Source: Nostoc parmelioides FACHB-3921 (lineage in GTDB: Bacteria > Cyanobacteriota > Cyanobacteriia > Cyanobacteriales > Nostocaceae). Taken from it: a stretch of 51,443 bases of DNA. The stretch is from positions 1-51,443 of the forward strand of contig NZ_JACJQL010000044.1 in the NCBI RefSeq assembly GCF_014696625.1, given 5' to 3'. Below, one piece after another: positions 1 to 7,894 of the stretch. Numbering within the stretch: position 1 is the first letter of the stretch; the number at the start of each line of letters is the position of its first letter. The translations under genes were made by a program, and so were the position numbers. The notes under the pieces were generated by a model. The model was not told where the DNA came from. It saw only the letters and a list, made by a program, of their open reading frames with translations, and searched no databases.

Positions 1-1368
1 AATAATGATTTTAATAATTATTGGGTTGGCTAATGCTGCCAACTGCACAAATAAAGAAGCTAAAAAGACTTCTAAAAGTACAAAGCGGTAGCGTGATAAA
101 TAGGGCAGAAACCATTGTAAACCAAAGCGTTTTTTGGGTGTGGTTTTGGTGGGGGAAAGTAGCAATACCCGCATCTGGTCAGAATTGCCTGCTTCTAGTT
201 CTAATTGAGAAAGCAATTGTGCAGGTTTGAGCCGTAGTATTCCCTTGGATGGTACACCAATAACTATCAGGCGATCGCTGGCTTCATAGACAACCCCATA
301 GCTATCACCATAGTGAATCATGGCTGGGGTAGGAATGCGCGTGATTTGTGAACAAGGCATATCTCCTAATTTGGCTTTGAGTCCAATGAATTCAGCCAAG
401 GTTGCACAAACCTGCAACGGTATTACACCATGCTGTTTCATCTGCTGGGTGAAGATGCGGTGAATCACGTCCCGCCGAAAGGGCATTTCCAGATATTTGG
501 AGAGCATTTGGAAACAGGCGATCGCAGAATTTAATTGCCCTTTACCATGAAAATGCGGATAATTTATATTCTTTGCTTCATATTTTATACTTTGTGGTTT
601 TGGTTCTGGTGCTTCTTCAACAGGTGCATAGGGAATTTCATTTATGTCTATATACTGATTTTTTAGTGATAAATCTGACTCACACATACCAAGCAACCGT
701 ACCGGGATTTTCCCCTCAATCTCAACCGTGTCTTGGAGATTGTTAAATTCCAGGGAAGAACCACAAGCAAGGTTTTTCACAATTCCCCCACCACTGACAA
801 ACCAGATCCTTTCGTTATCGAGTTGACTAAGTGATGTTTTTCCAGGGGGGAGATAATCTATTTTTGCACCAGCTAAAGCATTTCGAGCCAATTCTTTGAG
901 ATTGATATCGCCTAAATCTGACAGTTTTGACTGTATACTCAAAACATGATAAATTTCTGCCAAATTGCTTTGATATTGACGAAATCGGGCAAAGACGGGA
1001 TAATTTGTTAGTAAGCGGAAATAATCATCAGCATCCAAAGTTAAACATTTCACCTCAGTAGAGGCGATCGCTATCTCGCAGGGGACTTTCCGGAGTACAC
1101 TAATCTCACCGAGAATTTCCCCAGGTTGGAGTAATTTTAAAGTTATTGGCTTTTGGGTTTGGGGGTCATATCCTAATAGACGAGCTGTTCCCTCATAAAT
1201 AATTGCTAATTTTTCAGGGATGCTTTCTCGAACAATAATTTTTTGTCCTAGTGAATAATATTGAGGTTGTATTCGTGACAATAAATCGGTAAGTGCTTCA
1301 TTTGATAATTTATCAAAACCTTCGATTTTCGCTATAAAATCTTCAAAAGTTCTTTGAATATAAGCCAT
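1..1368 (-). CDS. Type I secretion ABC transporter, N-terminal part (CNB + C39-like domain; runs off left edge)
   Basis: An open frame runs from an ATG at 1368 to base 1 with no stop, so only the first 456 codons are present. Residues about 10-135 look like a cyclic-nucleotide-binding (Crp-type) domain, with a PGEILGEIS motif and a regulated beta-roll pattern. Residues about 275-385 resemble a peptidase C39 domain: NSAIACF (280-286) aligns with the DCGxACL active-site motif, placing Ser281 where the catalytic Cys should be. The catalytic His position is also not conserved, so this is probably a non-proteolytic C39-like domain as in HlyB. The final residues (VQLAALANPIII) match the first membrane helix of this exporter family. 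The membrane domain and ATPase should lie beyond the window. Three RTX genes just upstream on the same strand are the likely cargo. Confidence 0.88.
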   Translation of the reverse strand, partial: MAYIQRTFEDFIAKIEGFDKLSNEALTDLLSRIQPQYYSLGQKIIVRESIPEKLAIIYEGTARLLGYDPQTQKPITLKLLQPGEILGEISVLRKVPCEIAIASTEVKCLTLDADDYFRLLTNYPVFARFRQYQSNLAEIYHVLSIQSKLSDLGDINLKELARNALAGAKIDYLPPGKTSLSQLDNERIWFVSGGGIVKNLACGSSLEFNNLQDTVEIEGKIPVRLLGMCESDLSLKNQYIDINEIPYAPVEEAPEPKPQSIKYEAKNINYPHFHGKGQLNSAIACFQMLSKYLEMPFRRDVIHRIFTQQMKQHGVIPLQVCATLAEFIGLKAKLGDMPCSQITRIPTPAMIHYGDSYGVVYEASDRLIVIGVPSKGILRLKPAQLLSQLELEAGNSDQMRVLLLSPTKTTPKKRFGLQWFLPYLSRYRFVLLEVFLASLFVQLAALANPIIIKIII

Positions 1369-1400
1369 GCTAAATTAACTGAAGGGTCAACTAAAGTTTT

Positions 1401-2267
1401 TCAACTTGCTGATAAGCCTATCTCTTGCCCAATTAAGCTAAGAAATGCAGTACCAAAGTGTTGGATCTCTAAAAAGTTAGCTTGTTCTGGGGCAGATTTA
1501 TAAACGCGGAATGTTTTCATAATTCCCAGAGTTGCTGCACTTTCTAAGGGGCTGACGAAGCTAGTATCGCGGTCAAGAAAATAAGGTTTATTAGCCCAAT
1601 ATTCAATTTGATGAGCATTTAAAAAATAACACCCAGCATGAGGATTCAGGGTACGCCTAAATGTAATTGGTATTCCCATAATTATCCCCTGAAGTTGTGG
1701 TTTTTTCTTGATATTTTGAAAATTTGCAGTTATTTTGGGTGCTAGTTCACCGTCAATATAGGCTTTACAGGCTAAATTATTGGTAGCAACTTCGTAACGA
1801 TTCGGCTGAAGTAGACTGAGATTACCTGCTTGCTGAGTAAACCAATTTAACTTAATAAAGAACCAAGGATCGTTAAGTATCAAGTCATCTTCGAGAAAAC
1901 AATAGTAATCGTATTTACCAAGGGAATCACGCAATATTGCTTGACACTCAAATCCCAGCAACATGGGTTCTACTCCTGTGGGATGGTGTTGATAAAAGTG
2001 AGATGGCAAAGATAGCTGATTCAGGAGATGATGACCTTGGGTAGTACAAATCACAACATCCAAATCGTAGGATTGCGGTTGATTGGCTGGTAAAGCTAAC
2101 CTCTGTTTAATGTCGATGATGCTTTGAGATTTGCCAAATAGTTGATGCAAAGCACTAATACTTTTAGTTAATGCTAATAGTCGAGGTCGGGGATCTTTTC
2201 TTTGAGAGGCGTGTTTACCGTTGCCGTTAGGATTAAAAAAGTGGGCTATGGTAATAAGAATCCGCAT
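1401..2267 (-). CDS. GT-A-like glycosyltransferase, probable
   Basis: This 288-residue protein starts MRILITIAHFF and has no signal peptide. Residues 68-74 (DLDVVIC) and the acidic motif LEDD at 125-128, in the context YYCFLEDDLILND, resemble the nucleotide-binding core and DxD-type metal motif of GT-A glycosyltransferases. I do not recognise the exact family, and the donor and acceptor are unknown. It lies 32 bp upstream of the secretion transporter and downstream of two RTX genes on the same strand, so a role in decorating the secreted proteins or a cell-surface glycan is a reasonable inference. A strong hairpin at 2321-2353 separates it from the preceding RTX gene, so it may have its own promoter or depend on read-through. 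The fold call rests on motif spacing seen by eye. Confidence 0.62.
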   Translation of the reverse strand: MRILITIAHFFNPNGNGKHASQRKDPRPRLLALTKSISALHQLFGKSQSIIDIKQRLALPANQPQSYDLDVVICTTQGHHLLNQLSLPSHFYQHHPTGVEPMLLGFECQAILRDSLGKYDYYCFLEDDLILNDPWFFIKLNWFTQQAGNLSLLQPNRYEVATNNLACKAYIDGELAPKITANFQNIKKKPQLQGIIMGIPITFRRTLNPHAGCYFLNAHQIEYWANKPYFLDRDTSFVSPLESAATLGIMKTFRVYKSAPEQANFLEIQHFGTAFLSLIGQEIGLSAS

Positions 2268-2320
2268 AAATTTTTTAATATCTGGAAATTAAATTTTTAG
2301 TAGTCTCAATCCTGGTTTAG

Positions 2321-2353
2321 AGATCCCCGACTTTTTAAAAAAGTCGGGGATCT
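2321..2353 (-). terminator. Hairpin after the 470-aa RTX gene
   Basis: A near-perfect inverted repeat has AGATCCCCGACTTTTT on the left arm, a one-base centre and the exact complement on the right arm. It lies 27 bp past the stop of the pentapeptide/RTX gene at 2380. The arm includes an A/T-run, as in a Rho-independent terminator. Similar GATCCCCGACTT hairpins are dispersed through Nostoc genomes, so it may be a mobile palindrome acting as a terminator. Confidence 0.6.
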
Positions 2354-2379
2354 GAATATCTGCTACCTATGATCTATGC

Positions 2380-3792
2380 TTAAAAGATAAAGTCTGTAGC
2401 ATCCACATTGGTAGCAGTAAAGTTTGCCAAAGTAATTGTGTTACCAGCCCCAAATACACCACTGGAAATTACTGTATTTGCAGCATCTTGAGTTACTGTC
2501 AAAGAGCCGAAACTGATTGCAAAAGCTGTGAGGTCGATTTTGTCTGCATTATTGCCGAAACTGTTAATGCGATCGCTACCGAAGCCTGATGCAAAAATAA
2601 AGGTGTCGTTACCTGCGCCACCGTTGAGGGTATCGTTTCCAGCACCACCAACGAGGATGTCAGCACCAGCACCACCCAGAAGGCTATCATTACCACTACC
2701 ACCATCTAGGTAATCATTGCCAGCACCACCATCGATGGTGTCATTGCCTTGATTACCAAAAATATTGTCATTGATTGCCGCACCAGTTAACAAATTAGTA
2801 GTTCCATTCAAGGTATCATTAGCGGCAGTACCGACTACAAGAGCTATTGCATCAGCCGCGATCGCTCCGGTGAGATTTGCGCCTCGGAAGTTAGCATTGG
2901 TAAAATCACCTTTTGAGAGATTAGCGTTAGTCAAATTAGCATTGCTGAAGTTTGCACCAACCGCAGATCCGTTAATCAGAACACCTGCTGCATTAGCTTG
3001 AGAGAAGTTAGATCCACTGACATCAGTAGTATCAAATACCGTTCCCGTCAGGTTAGTCACTGTACTACCAAAGGCACTAAAATCAGAATTGGTTAGAACG
3101 GCATCATCTATAGTTGCACCGCTTAAGTTCGCACCACGAAAGCTCAGATTAGCCGTTTCACCTGGTGGGAGGGGAGCATCACTCAAAGAAACACCACTGA
3201 AATTTGCCAGGTCAAAAATAGAGTCTTGCAGAGTGACATCAGTGAAGTTAGTTAAGCGGAAGTCTGCACCTGTAGCGTTGACGTTAACTAAGAGCGTCGC
3301 TTCCAGAATTGCGCCTTGGAGGTTAGCATCTGTCAAATTAGCACCTGTAAAGTCAGCAGCTTTTAAATTTGCCAAAGACAGGTTAGCACGGGTGAAATTA
3401 GCACCAGTCAGGTTAGGACGGTTAGATTGTTCACCACTGAGATTAGCTTCGCTCAGGTTAGCATCGGTGAGGTTAGCATTTGACAGGTTAATATTTGATG
3501 TGTTGATTTTAAATAGATTCGCCTGTTTTAAGTTTGCGCCACTGAAATTGACATTTTGCAATGTCGCTAGAGAAAAATTGACGGGTGCGGGAAAGTTGGT
3601 ATTAGGAGCAAAGACGGCATTTGAGGCATTAACATTGATGAGGATTGCTTCTGAGAAGTTAGTACCTCTCAGGAGTGTACCAACGAACTGCACATCAGTC
3701 AGGCTGGCTTTGAAAAACGTTGAGCCATTCAGGTTTTGACCAGAAAAATTGTTTCCTACGAGAAGTTGATTGCTAAAGTTCAAAGCTGACAT
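2380..3792 (-). CDS. Pentapeptide-repeat / RTX calcium-binding protein (470 aa)
   Basis: Residues about 15-310 are pentapeptide repeats of the A(N/D)Lxx type, predicted to form a right-handed beta-helix. Residues about 330-400 carry RTX nonapeptides (GGxGxDxLx), which bind calcium and fold after export. The C-terminal 60 residues, ending VDATDFIF, resemble the uncleaved secretion signal of cyanobacterial type I substrates. There is no N-terminal signal peptide, which fits type I export. It is a shorter paralogue of the neighbouring 1238-aa protein: they share the opening (ALNF-QLLVGNNF-GQNLNGSTFF), the repeat order and the C-terminus. A GAGGT ribosome-binding site lies 8 bp before the ATG, and the same leader precedes the paralogue. 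It is probably surface-attached or released; its function is unknown. Confidence 0.85.
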   Translation of the reverse strand: MSALNFSNQLLVGNNFSGQNLNGSTFFKASLTDVQFVGTLLRGTNFSEAILINVNASNAVFAPNTNFPAPVNFSLATLQNVNFSGANLKQANLFKINTSNINLSNANLTDANLSEANLSGEQSNRPNLTGANFTRANLSLANLKAADFTGANLTDANLQGAILEATLLVNVNATGADFRLTNFTDVTLQDSIFDLANFSGVSLSDAPLPPGETANLSFRGANLSGATIDDAVLTNSDFSAFGSTVTNLTGTVFDTTDVSGSNFSQANAAGVLINGSAVGANFSNANLTNANLSKGDFTNANFRGANLTGAIAADAIALVVGTAANDTLNGTTNLLTGAAINDNIFGNQGNDTIDGGAGNDYLDGGSGNDSLLGGAGADILVGGAGNDTLNGGAGNDTFIFASGFGSDRINSFGNNADKIDLTAFAISFGSLTVTQDAANTVISSGVFGAGNTITLANFTATNVDATDFIF

Positions 3793-3844
3793 GACACATA
3801 CCTCAAAAAAATTGGTGTAAAAATTCAGAACTCTAGCCTGTGGT

Positions 3845-3866
3845 TAGCCTCGTGAGTTCGAGGCTA
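3845..3866 (-). terminator. Hairpin between the two pentapeptide/RTX genes
   Basis: The arms TAGCCTCG and CGAGGCTA flank a 6-base loop, about 110 bp past the stop of the 1238-aa gene and 53 bp before the start of the 470-aa gene. No T-run follows, so it could equally be an attenuator, an mRNA-stabilising element or a dispersed palindrome. Confidence 0.35.
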
Positions 3867-3975
3867 CACACTAGAAAAAAATGAATAAAAGGAACACTTT
3901 TTTCTCCACTCAGCACGCGGCTCATCGCCCCATTGACATAACCTCTGTAGAGAAGAACGTTAACAGCACTCAGCA

Positions 3976-6900
3976 CTAGAAAATAAAGTCACTAGCATCG
4001 ATATTTGTAGCGGTGAAGTTTCCTAAAGTAATCGTGTTACCAGTGCCAAAAACTGAACTGGAAATGACTGTAGTCAGTCCAACTTGATTAACTGTTAAAG
4101 CCCCAAAACTGGTAGCAAATGCCGTGAGATCAACTTTGTCTATACCATCGGCGAAAGCGTTAATGCGATCGCTACCAAAGCCTGTGGTAAAGATAAAGGT
4201 GTCACTACCATCAGCACCATTCATGGTGTCGTTACCAAGGCCGCCAATAATAATGTCATTTGCCACACCACCCACAATGGAGTCATTACCTAAACCACCA
4301 TCGAGATAGTCATTACCGCCACCACCCAGGAGGGTATCATTGCCATCCCAACCATAAAGGGTATCGTTACCACCAAGTCCACTGAGGGTATTGTTTTCCG
4401 CGTTACCTGTGATGATATTGGCCAGGGCGTTACCAGTACCATTTTGGGCTGTGCCAAGCAAGGTCAGGTTTTCTACGTTATCACCTAGGGTATAGTCCAG
4501 AATAGATTGGATAGTATCTATACCTTCGTCAGCATTTTCTGTGATGGTATCGCCTATACTATCGACTATATAAGTGTCGTTGCCTGTTCCTCCACTCATG
4601 GCATCATCACCTAGACTACCATCGAGTAAATCAACACCTGCACCACCAATCAAGAAATCATTATCTATACCACCAATCAAGGTATCAGCAGCTGCACCGC
4701 CTTCGAGGGTGTCACTATCTGCACCTCCAATTAGGTAGTCATTGCCGTTACCACCGATGAGGAAGTCAAACCCTGCGCCACCATCTAAGGTGTCAGCACC
4801 AAGACCACCACTGAGGTTATCATTACCATCTGCACCATTGAGGATATTGTTAGCATCGTTACCTGTGATGACGTTGGCAAGTGCATTACCATTACCGATT
4901 GCGGCTGTACCAGTTAAGGTGAGGTTTTCTATGTTGTCGCCTAAAGTATAGTCCTGGCTAGATTGGACAGTATCTATACCTGCGTCTGCATTTTCTGTAA
5001 TGATATCCCCAACACTATCAACTATGTAGGTGTCGTTACCTGCACCACCAACTAGGGAATCATTACCCGTACCACCATCTAAGGTATCATCACCTGTACC
5101 ACCAATTAAGGTATCGTTACCATCTGCACCATTGAGGGTATTGTTAGCATCGTTACCTGTAATGACGTTGGCAAGTGCATTACCAGTCCCGATTGCGGCT
5201 GTACCAATTAAGGTGAGGTTTTCTATGTTGTCGCCTAAAGTATAGTCCTGGCTAGATTCAACAGTATCAATACCCGCGTCGGCATTTTCTGTAATGGTAT
5301 CCCCAACACTATCAACTATGTAGGTGTCGTTACCTGCACCACCAACTAGGGAATCATTACCCGTACCACCATCTAAGGTATCATCACCTGTACCACCAAT
5401 TAAGGTATCGTTACCATCTGCACCGTTGAGAGTATTGTTAGCATCGTTACCTGTGATGACGTTGGCAAGTGCATTACCCGTCCCGATTGCGGCTGTACCA
5501 ATTAAGGTGAGGTTTTCTATGTTGTCGCCTAAAGTGTAGTCCTGGCTAGATTGGACGGTATCAATACCTGCGTCGGCATTTTCTGTAATAGTATCCCCAA
5601 CACTATCAACTATGTAGGTGTCGTTACCTGCACCACCAACTAGGGAATCATTACCCGTACCACCATCTAAGGTATCATCACCTGTACCACCAATGAGGAT
5701 ATCGTTACCACCTGCACCGTTGAGAATATTGTTAGCATCGTTACCTGTAATGGTGTTGGCATCTGCATTACCTGTACCGTTTTGGGCTGTGCCTAATAAC
5801 ACCAGATTTTCTAAGTTGTTGCTTAAGGTGTAGTTCTGGCTAGATTGGACTGTATCTATACCTTCATTGGCGTTTTCGGCGATCGCATCCCCGGTACTAT
5901 CAATTATGTAGGTGTCGTTACCCGTCCCACCAATCAGAGAGTCATTACCTGCGCCACCATCAAGGATGTCATCACCTGCACCACCATTGAGGGTATCGTT
6001 ACCGTCAGCCCCGTTGAGGGTATTGTTGCTAGCGTTACCTGTGATGATGTTGGCAAGTTCATTACCTGTGCCGCTTTGGGCAGTACCAATCAAGGTGAGG
6101 TTTTCTAAGTTGTTGCCTAATGTATAGTTCTGGCTAGATTGGACAGTATCTACACCTTCATTAGCATTTTCTGTAATGGTATCGCCGCTATCAATTATGT
6201 AGGTGTCGTTACCTGTACCACCAACGAGAGAATCATTACCCGCACCACCATCAAGGGTGTCATTACCAGCACCACCAATTAAGGTATCGTTACCATCTGC
6301 ACCGTTGAGAATATTGTTGCTAGTGTTACCAGTAATAATATTATTGAGTGCGTTACCAGTACCGCTTTGTGCTGTCCCAACTAGGGTAAGGTTTTCGACG
6401 TTGTTGCCTAATGTGTAGCTAGCGAGACTAGAACGGACGGTATCAATACCTGCGTTGGCGTTTTCAACGACAGTATCACCCGCAACATTGACTGCATAAG
6501 TGTCATTACCCGCACCACCAACCATTCTGTCAGCACCTGCGCCACCATCGAGATAATCATGACCGCCAGCACCTGTGAGGGTGTCATTACCACCAAAACC
6601 GAATAAGTTATCGTTGCCACTAGTACCTGTGATGCTATTGTTACTGGCATCACCGAGAGTTAAACCGATCGCATCAACAGCGATCGCGCCATTGAGATTT
6701 GCACCCACAAAGGTAGCATTTGTAAAGTTGCCTTTCCAGAGGTTAGCGTTACTCAAATTGGCTTCAGTGAAATTTGCACCAATGGCGATCGCATCCGTCG
6801 TCAGCACCCCTCTCATGTCAGCACTTGTGAAGTTAGCATTGGTGAGGTTGGTTTTAGACAGATCAGTGTTTAGCAGTGTTGCACTACTGAAATTTGCTCC

Positions 6901-7692
6901 CGTCAAATCGGTCTCAATTAATTTAGCCCCAGTCAAGTCTGTAGCTGTAACAGTGCCGTCAGTAGCTACATAAGCACTAAAATCAGCACTAGTCAAAACA
7001 GCATCATCTAGAATCAAGTTGGTTAAATTAGCACCACGAAATCTGACATTACCTGGCTGAGATGGATTTAGTGCTTGTGCATCACTCAGAACAACATTAC
7101 TGAAATTGGCTAGGTCAAAAATCGCGTTTTGTAGGGTAATATCTGTCAGGCTTGCTAGTCGGAAGTCAGCACCAGTTGCATCAATGTTGACTAGAAGAGT
7201 AGCTTCTAAATCCGCTTCTTCTAAGCTGGCGTTTGTCAGATTAGCATCCGTAAAGTCCGCAGCTTTGAGCTTTGCTTTAGATAAATCAGCACCAGTAAAG
7301 TTTGCCCCTCTCAGATTTGGTCGTTCTGACTGTTCGCCACTAAGATTAGCCTCCTGTAGATTGGCATTGCTCAGGTTGGCGTTTGAGAAGTTGATAAATT
7401 TGGTATTTATTAATGAGAGATTAGCCCCAGTTAGGTTTGCTCCCGTGAAGTTGACATTTTCTAATGTCGCCTTAAAAAGATTAGCTGGGCCAAAGTTGTT
7501 ATTGGCGGCAAAGATAGCATTACGGGCATCAACATCGAATAGTTTTGCTTCTTCAAAGTTAGTACCTCTCAACTGTGTATTGAAAAATGAAACATTGGTG
7601 AGAGTAGCTTTGAAAAATGTCGAACCATTCAGGTTTTGACCGTTAAAGTTGTTTCCGACTAAAAGCTGTTCGTTAAAGTTAAGAGCTGGCAT
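3976..7692 (-). CDS. Large pentapeptide-repeat / RTX calcium-binding protein (1238 aa)
   Basis: Residues about 15-340 are pentapeptide repeats (A[ND]Lxx), and about 350-1190 are RTX nonapeptides arranged in longer units of about 98 residues. Each unit carries GNDTYIVDS, ENLTLIGTA and NxITGN blocks around Gly/Asp-rich calcium-binding repeats. The tail (FGTGNTITLGNFTA...ASDFIF) matches the 470-aa paralogue and is a probable type I secretion signal. There is no signal peptide. Several 294-bp units are almost identical in DNA, a sign of recent duplication or gene conversion. The family is known for calcium-dependent extracellular folding. A role as a surface layer, adhesin or sheath protein is inference. 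The transporter 2.6 kb downstream on the same strand is the likely exporter. The ATG at 7692 has the leader TTTGAGGTATGT in front of it. Confidence 0.87.
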   Translation of the reverse strand: MPALNFNEQLLVGNNFNGQNLNGSTFFKATLTNVSFFNTQLRGTNFEEAKLFDVDARNAIFAANNNFGPANLFKATLENVNFTGANLTGANLSLINTKFINFSNANLSNANLQEANLSGEQSERPNLRGANFTGADLSKAKLKAADFTDANLTNASLEEADLEATLLVNIDATGADFRLASLTDITLQNAIFDLANFSNVVLSDAQALNPSQPGNVRFRGANLTNLILDDAVLTSADFSAYVATDGTVTATDLTGAKLIETDLTGANFSSATLLNTDLSKTNLTNANFTSADMRGVLTTDAIAIGANFTEANLSNANLWKGNFTNATFVGANLNGAIAVDAIGLTLGDASNNSITGTSGNDNLFGFGGNDTLTGAGGHDYLDGGAGADRMVGGAGNDTYAVNVAGDTVVENANAGIDTVRSSLASYTLGNNVENLTLVGTAQSGTGNALNNIITGNTSNNILNGADGNDTLIGGAGNDTLDGGAGNDSLVGGTGNDTYIIDSGDTITENANEGVDTVQSSQNYTLGNNLENLTLIGTAQSGTGNELANIITGNASNNTLNGADGNDTLNGGAGDDILDGGAGNDSLIGGTGNDTYIIDSTGDAIAENANEGIDTVQSSQNYTLSNNLENLVLLGTAQNGTGNADANTITGNDANNILNGAGGNDILIGGTGDDTLDGGTGNDSLVGGAGNDTYIVDSVGDTITENADAGIDTVQSSQDYTLGDNIENLTLIGTAAIGTGNALANVITGNDANNTLNGADGNDTLIGGTGDDTLDGGTGNDSLVGGAGNDTYIVDSVGDTITENADAGIDTVESSQDYTLGDNIENLTLIGTAAIGTGNALANVITGNDANNTLNGADGNDTLIGGTGDDTLDGGTGNDSLVGGAGNDTYIVDSVGDIITENADAGIDTVQSSQDYTLGDNIENLTLTGTAAIGNGNALANVITGNDANNILNGADGNDNLSGGLGADTLDGGAGFDFLIGGNGNDYLIGGADSDTLEGGAAADTLIGGIDNDFLIGGAGVDLLDGSLGDDAMSGGTGNDTYIVDSIGDTITENADEGIDTIQSILDYTLGDNVENLTLLGTAQNGTGNALANIITGNAENNTLSGLGGNDTLYGWDGNDTLLGGGGNDYLDGGLGNDSIVGGVANDIIIGGLGNDTMNGADGSDTFIFTTGFGSDRINAFADGIDKVDLTAFATSFGALTVNQVGLTTVISSSVFGTGNTITLGNFTATNIDASDFIF
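4742..6418 (-). repeat. Tandem 294-bp (98-aa) repeat array inside the large RTX gene
   Basis: About six units recur with a 288-294 bp spacing, with boundaries near 4742, 5030, 5324, 5618, 5912 and 6203. Units 5030-5323 and 5324-5617 differ at only a few positions, including synonymous ones. The outer units are more divergent. Each unit encodes one RTX block plus the linker with TENADAGIDTVQSS and TLGDNIENLTL. Confidence 0.85.
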
Positions 7693-7894
7693 ACTACATA
7701 CCTCAAAGTTTTAGGAATAGGGGTTCAAAAGGAAAGACACAAGGCAATCCTGATGAAATGAATGTCTCTGCCAAGCATTAATAGGGAACTAAATAAAACC
7801 AATTCGTAATTCGTAATTAATTCAGCCATTCATAAGGGGCGATGTTTTCAACCTTATTTTTTGGATAAATTCAAAATTGCAAAACTGAGCAATT

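Noticed and set aside
2528..7639. Many plus-strand frames opposite the pentapeptide and RTX genes
   Set aside because: They are shadows produced by repetitive Gly/Asp/Asn and Ala/Leu codons read in reverse. Their Pro/Leu/Ser-rich products repeat with the same period as the real genes.
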